Shown piece by piece: positions 63,803 to 64,000 of a stretch of DNA of 64,000 bases. Numbering within the stretch: position 1 is the stretch's first letter; each line of letters begins with the position of its first letter. The position numbers and the translations under genes are program-made. Under the pieces are notes generated by a model. That model did no database searches, was not told the origin of the DNA, and saw only the letters and a program-made list of their open reading frames with translations. Location: positions 6,936,580-7,000,579 of the forward strand of contig CAJINV010000005.1 in NCBI GenBank assembly GCA_905178155.1, given 5' to 3'. This stretch comes from Amoebophrya sp. A120 (Eukaryota > Sar > Dinophyceae > Syndiniales > Amoebophryaceae).

Positions 63803-64000
63803 GAGTCCGACGGTGGCGAGTTGTCCAAGAGCAGTAATCGTCCTCCCGGGTGAGGCGTAGATCACGAGCATGGCCGCTTCCAGAATGTCCGACCTGTCCG
63901 CCCGCCGTTTCGAGACGCATCCGCGGGCGCAGTTTTGAACTAGCTAGTTAATTATCTGATAAACGCCACATGCATGCACACCATAAGTAGTGTATTATAT
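63803..64000. other. Right window edge
   Basis: Too short to judge; no motif, gene or element recognised. Confidence 0.4.

Overview
The window looks like nuclear DNA of a dinoflagellate, most likely a syndinian parasite of the Amoebophrya type. This is an inference from gene content and intron style, not from a database match. Every gene I could resolve lies on the + strand. Coding exons are broken by 62 short elements with terminal inverted repeats (TIRs). Each is flanked by a direct repeat of about 5 nt, nearly all begin TAT and end ATA, and they act as introns (introner elements). Removing each element plus one 5-nt copy restores one open frame in all ten genes where I counted it. Ordinary GT-AG introns are also present in several genes.

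Layout: 3-4116 calcineurin-like 5'-nucleotidase with a C-terminal EF-hand (N-terminus outside the window); 5050-6004 calmodulin-like EF-hand protein; 6005-8892 no resolved gene, but a GC-rich hairpin block between two copies of a 41-nt direct repeat; 8893-26442 a giant low-complexity protein of about 3,846 residues with 23 introners; 26443-30425 mostly non-coding; 30426-34857 proteasome lid subunit RPN12/PSMD8, whose last intron carries a 2.65-kb TIR transposon at TTAA sites; 35724-36422 a small unknown protein; 36541-43035 a FAN/NSMAF-like BEACH-WD40 protein; 43934-47007 SEC61 alpha; 48275-51175 an unknown acidic 595-residue protein; 52258-53677 a secreted protein with three KPRLRGTLRKR repeats; 54784-57794 a sialic acid synthase-like enzyme (NeuB family); 59293-60490 an unresolved gene; 60529-61776 a MORN-repeat protein; 63286-63802 a small unknown protein with an apparent +1 frame change.

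The gene set mixes housekeeping functions (proteasome, translocon, calcium sensing) with trafficking and glycan functions, and I see no operon-like pathway. The notable system is the introner population. It has at least eleven TIR families with unrelated end sequences, and they share the TAT...ATA termini, the 5-nt target duplication and an internal core (ATTTGTMATGC or its complement). Elements occur in both orientations within genes and are removed either way. One carries a 783-nt nested insertion and still fits the excision rule. Decayed copies of the core sit in many of the canonical introns, which suggests those introns may be old introners.
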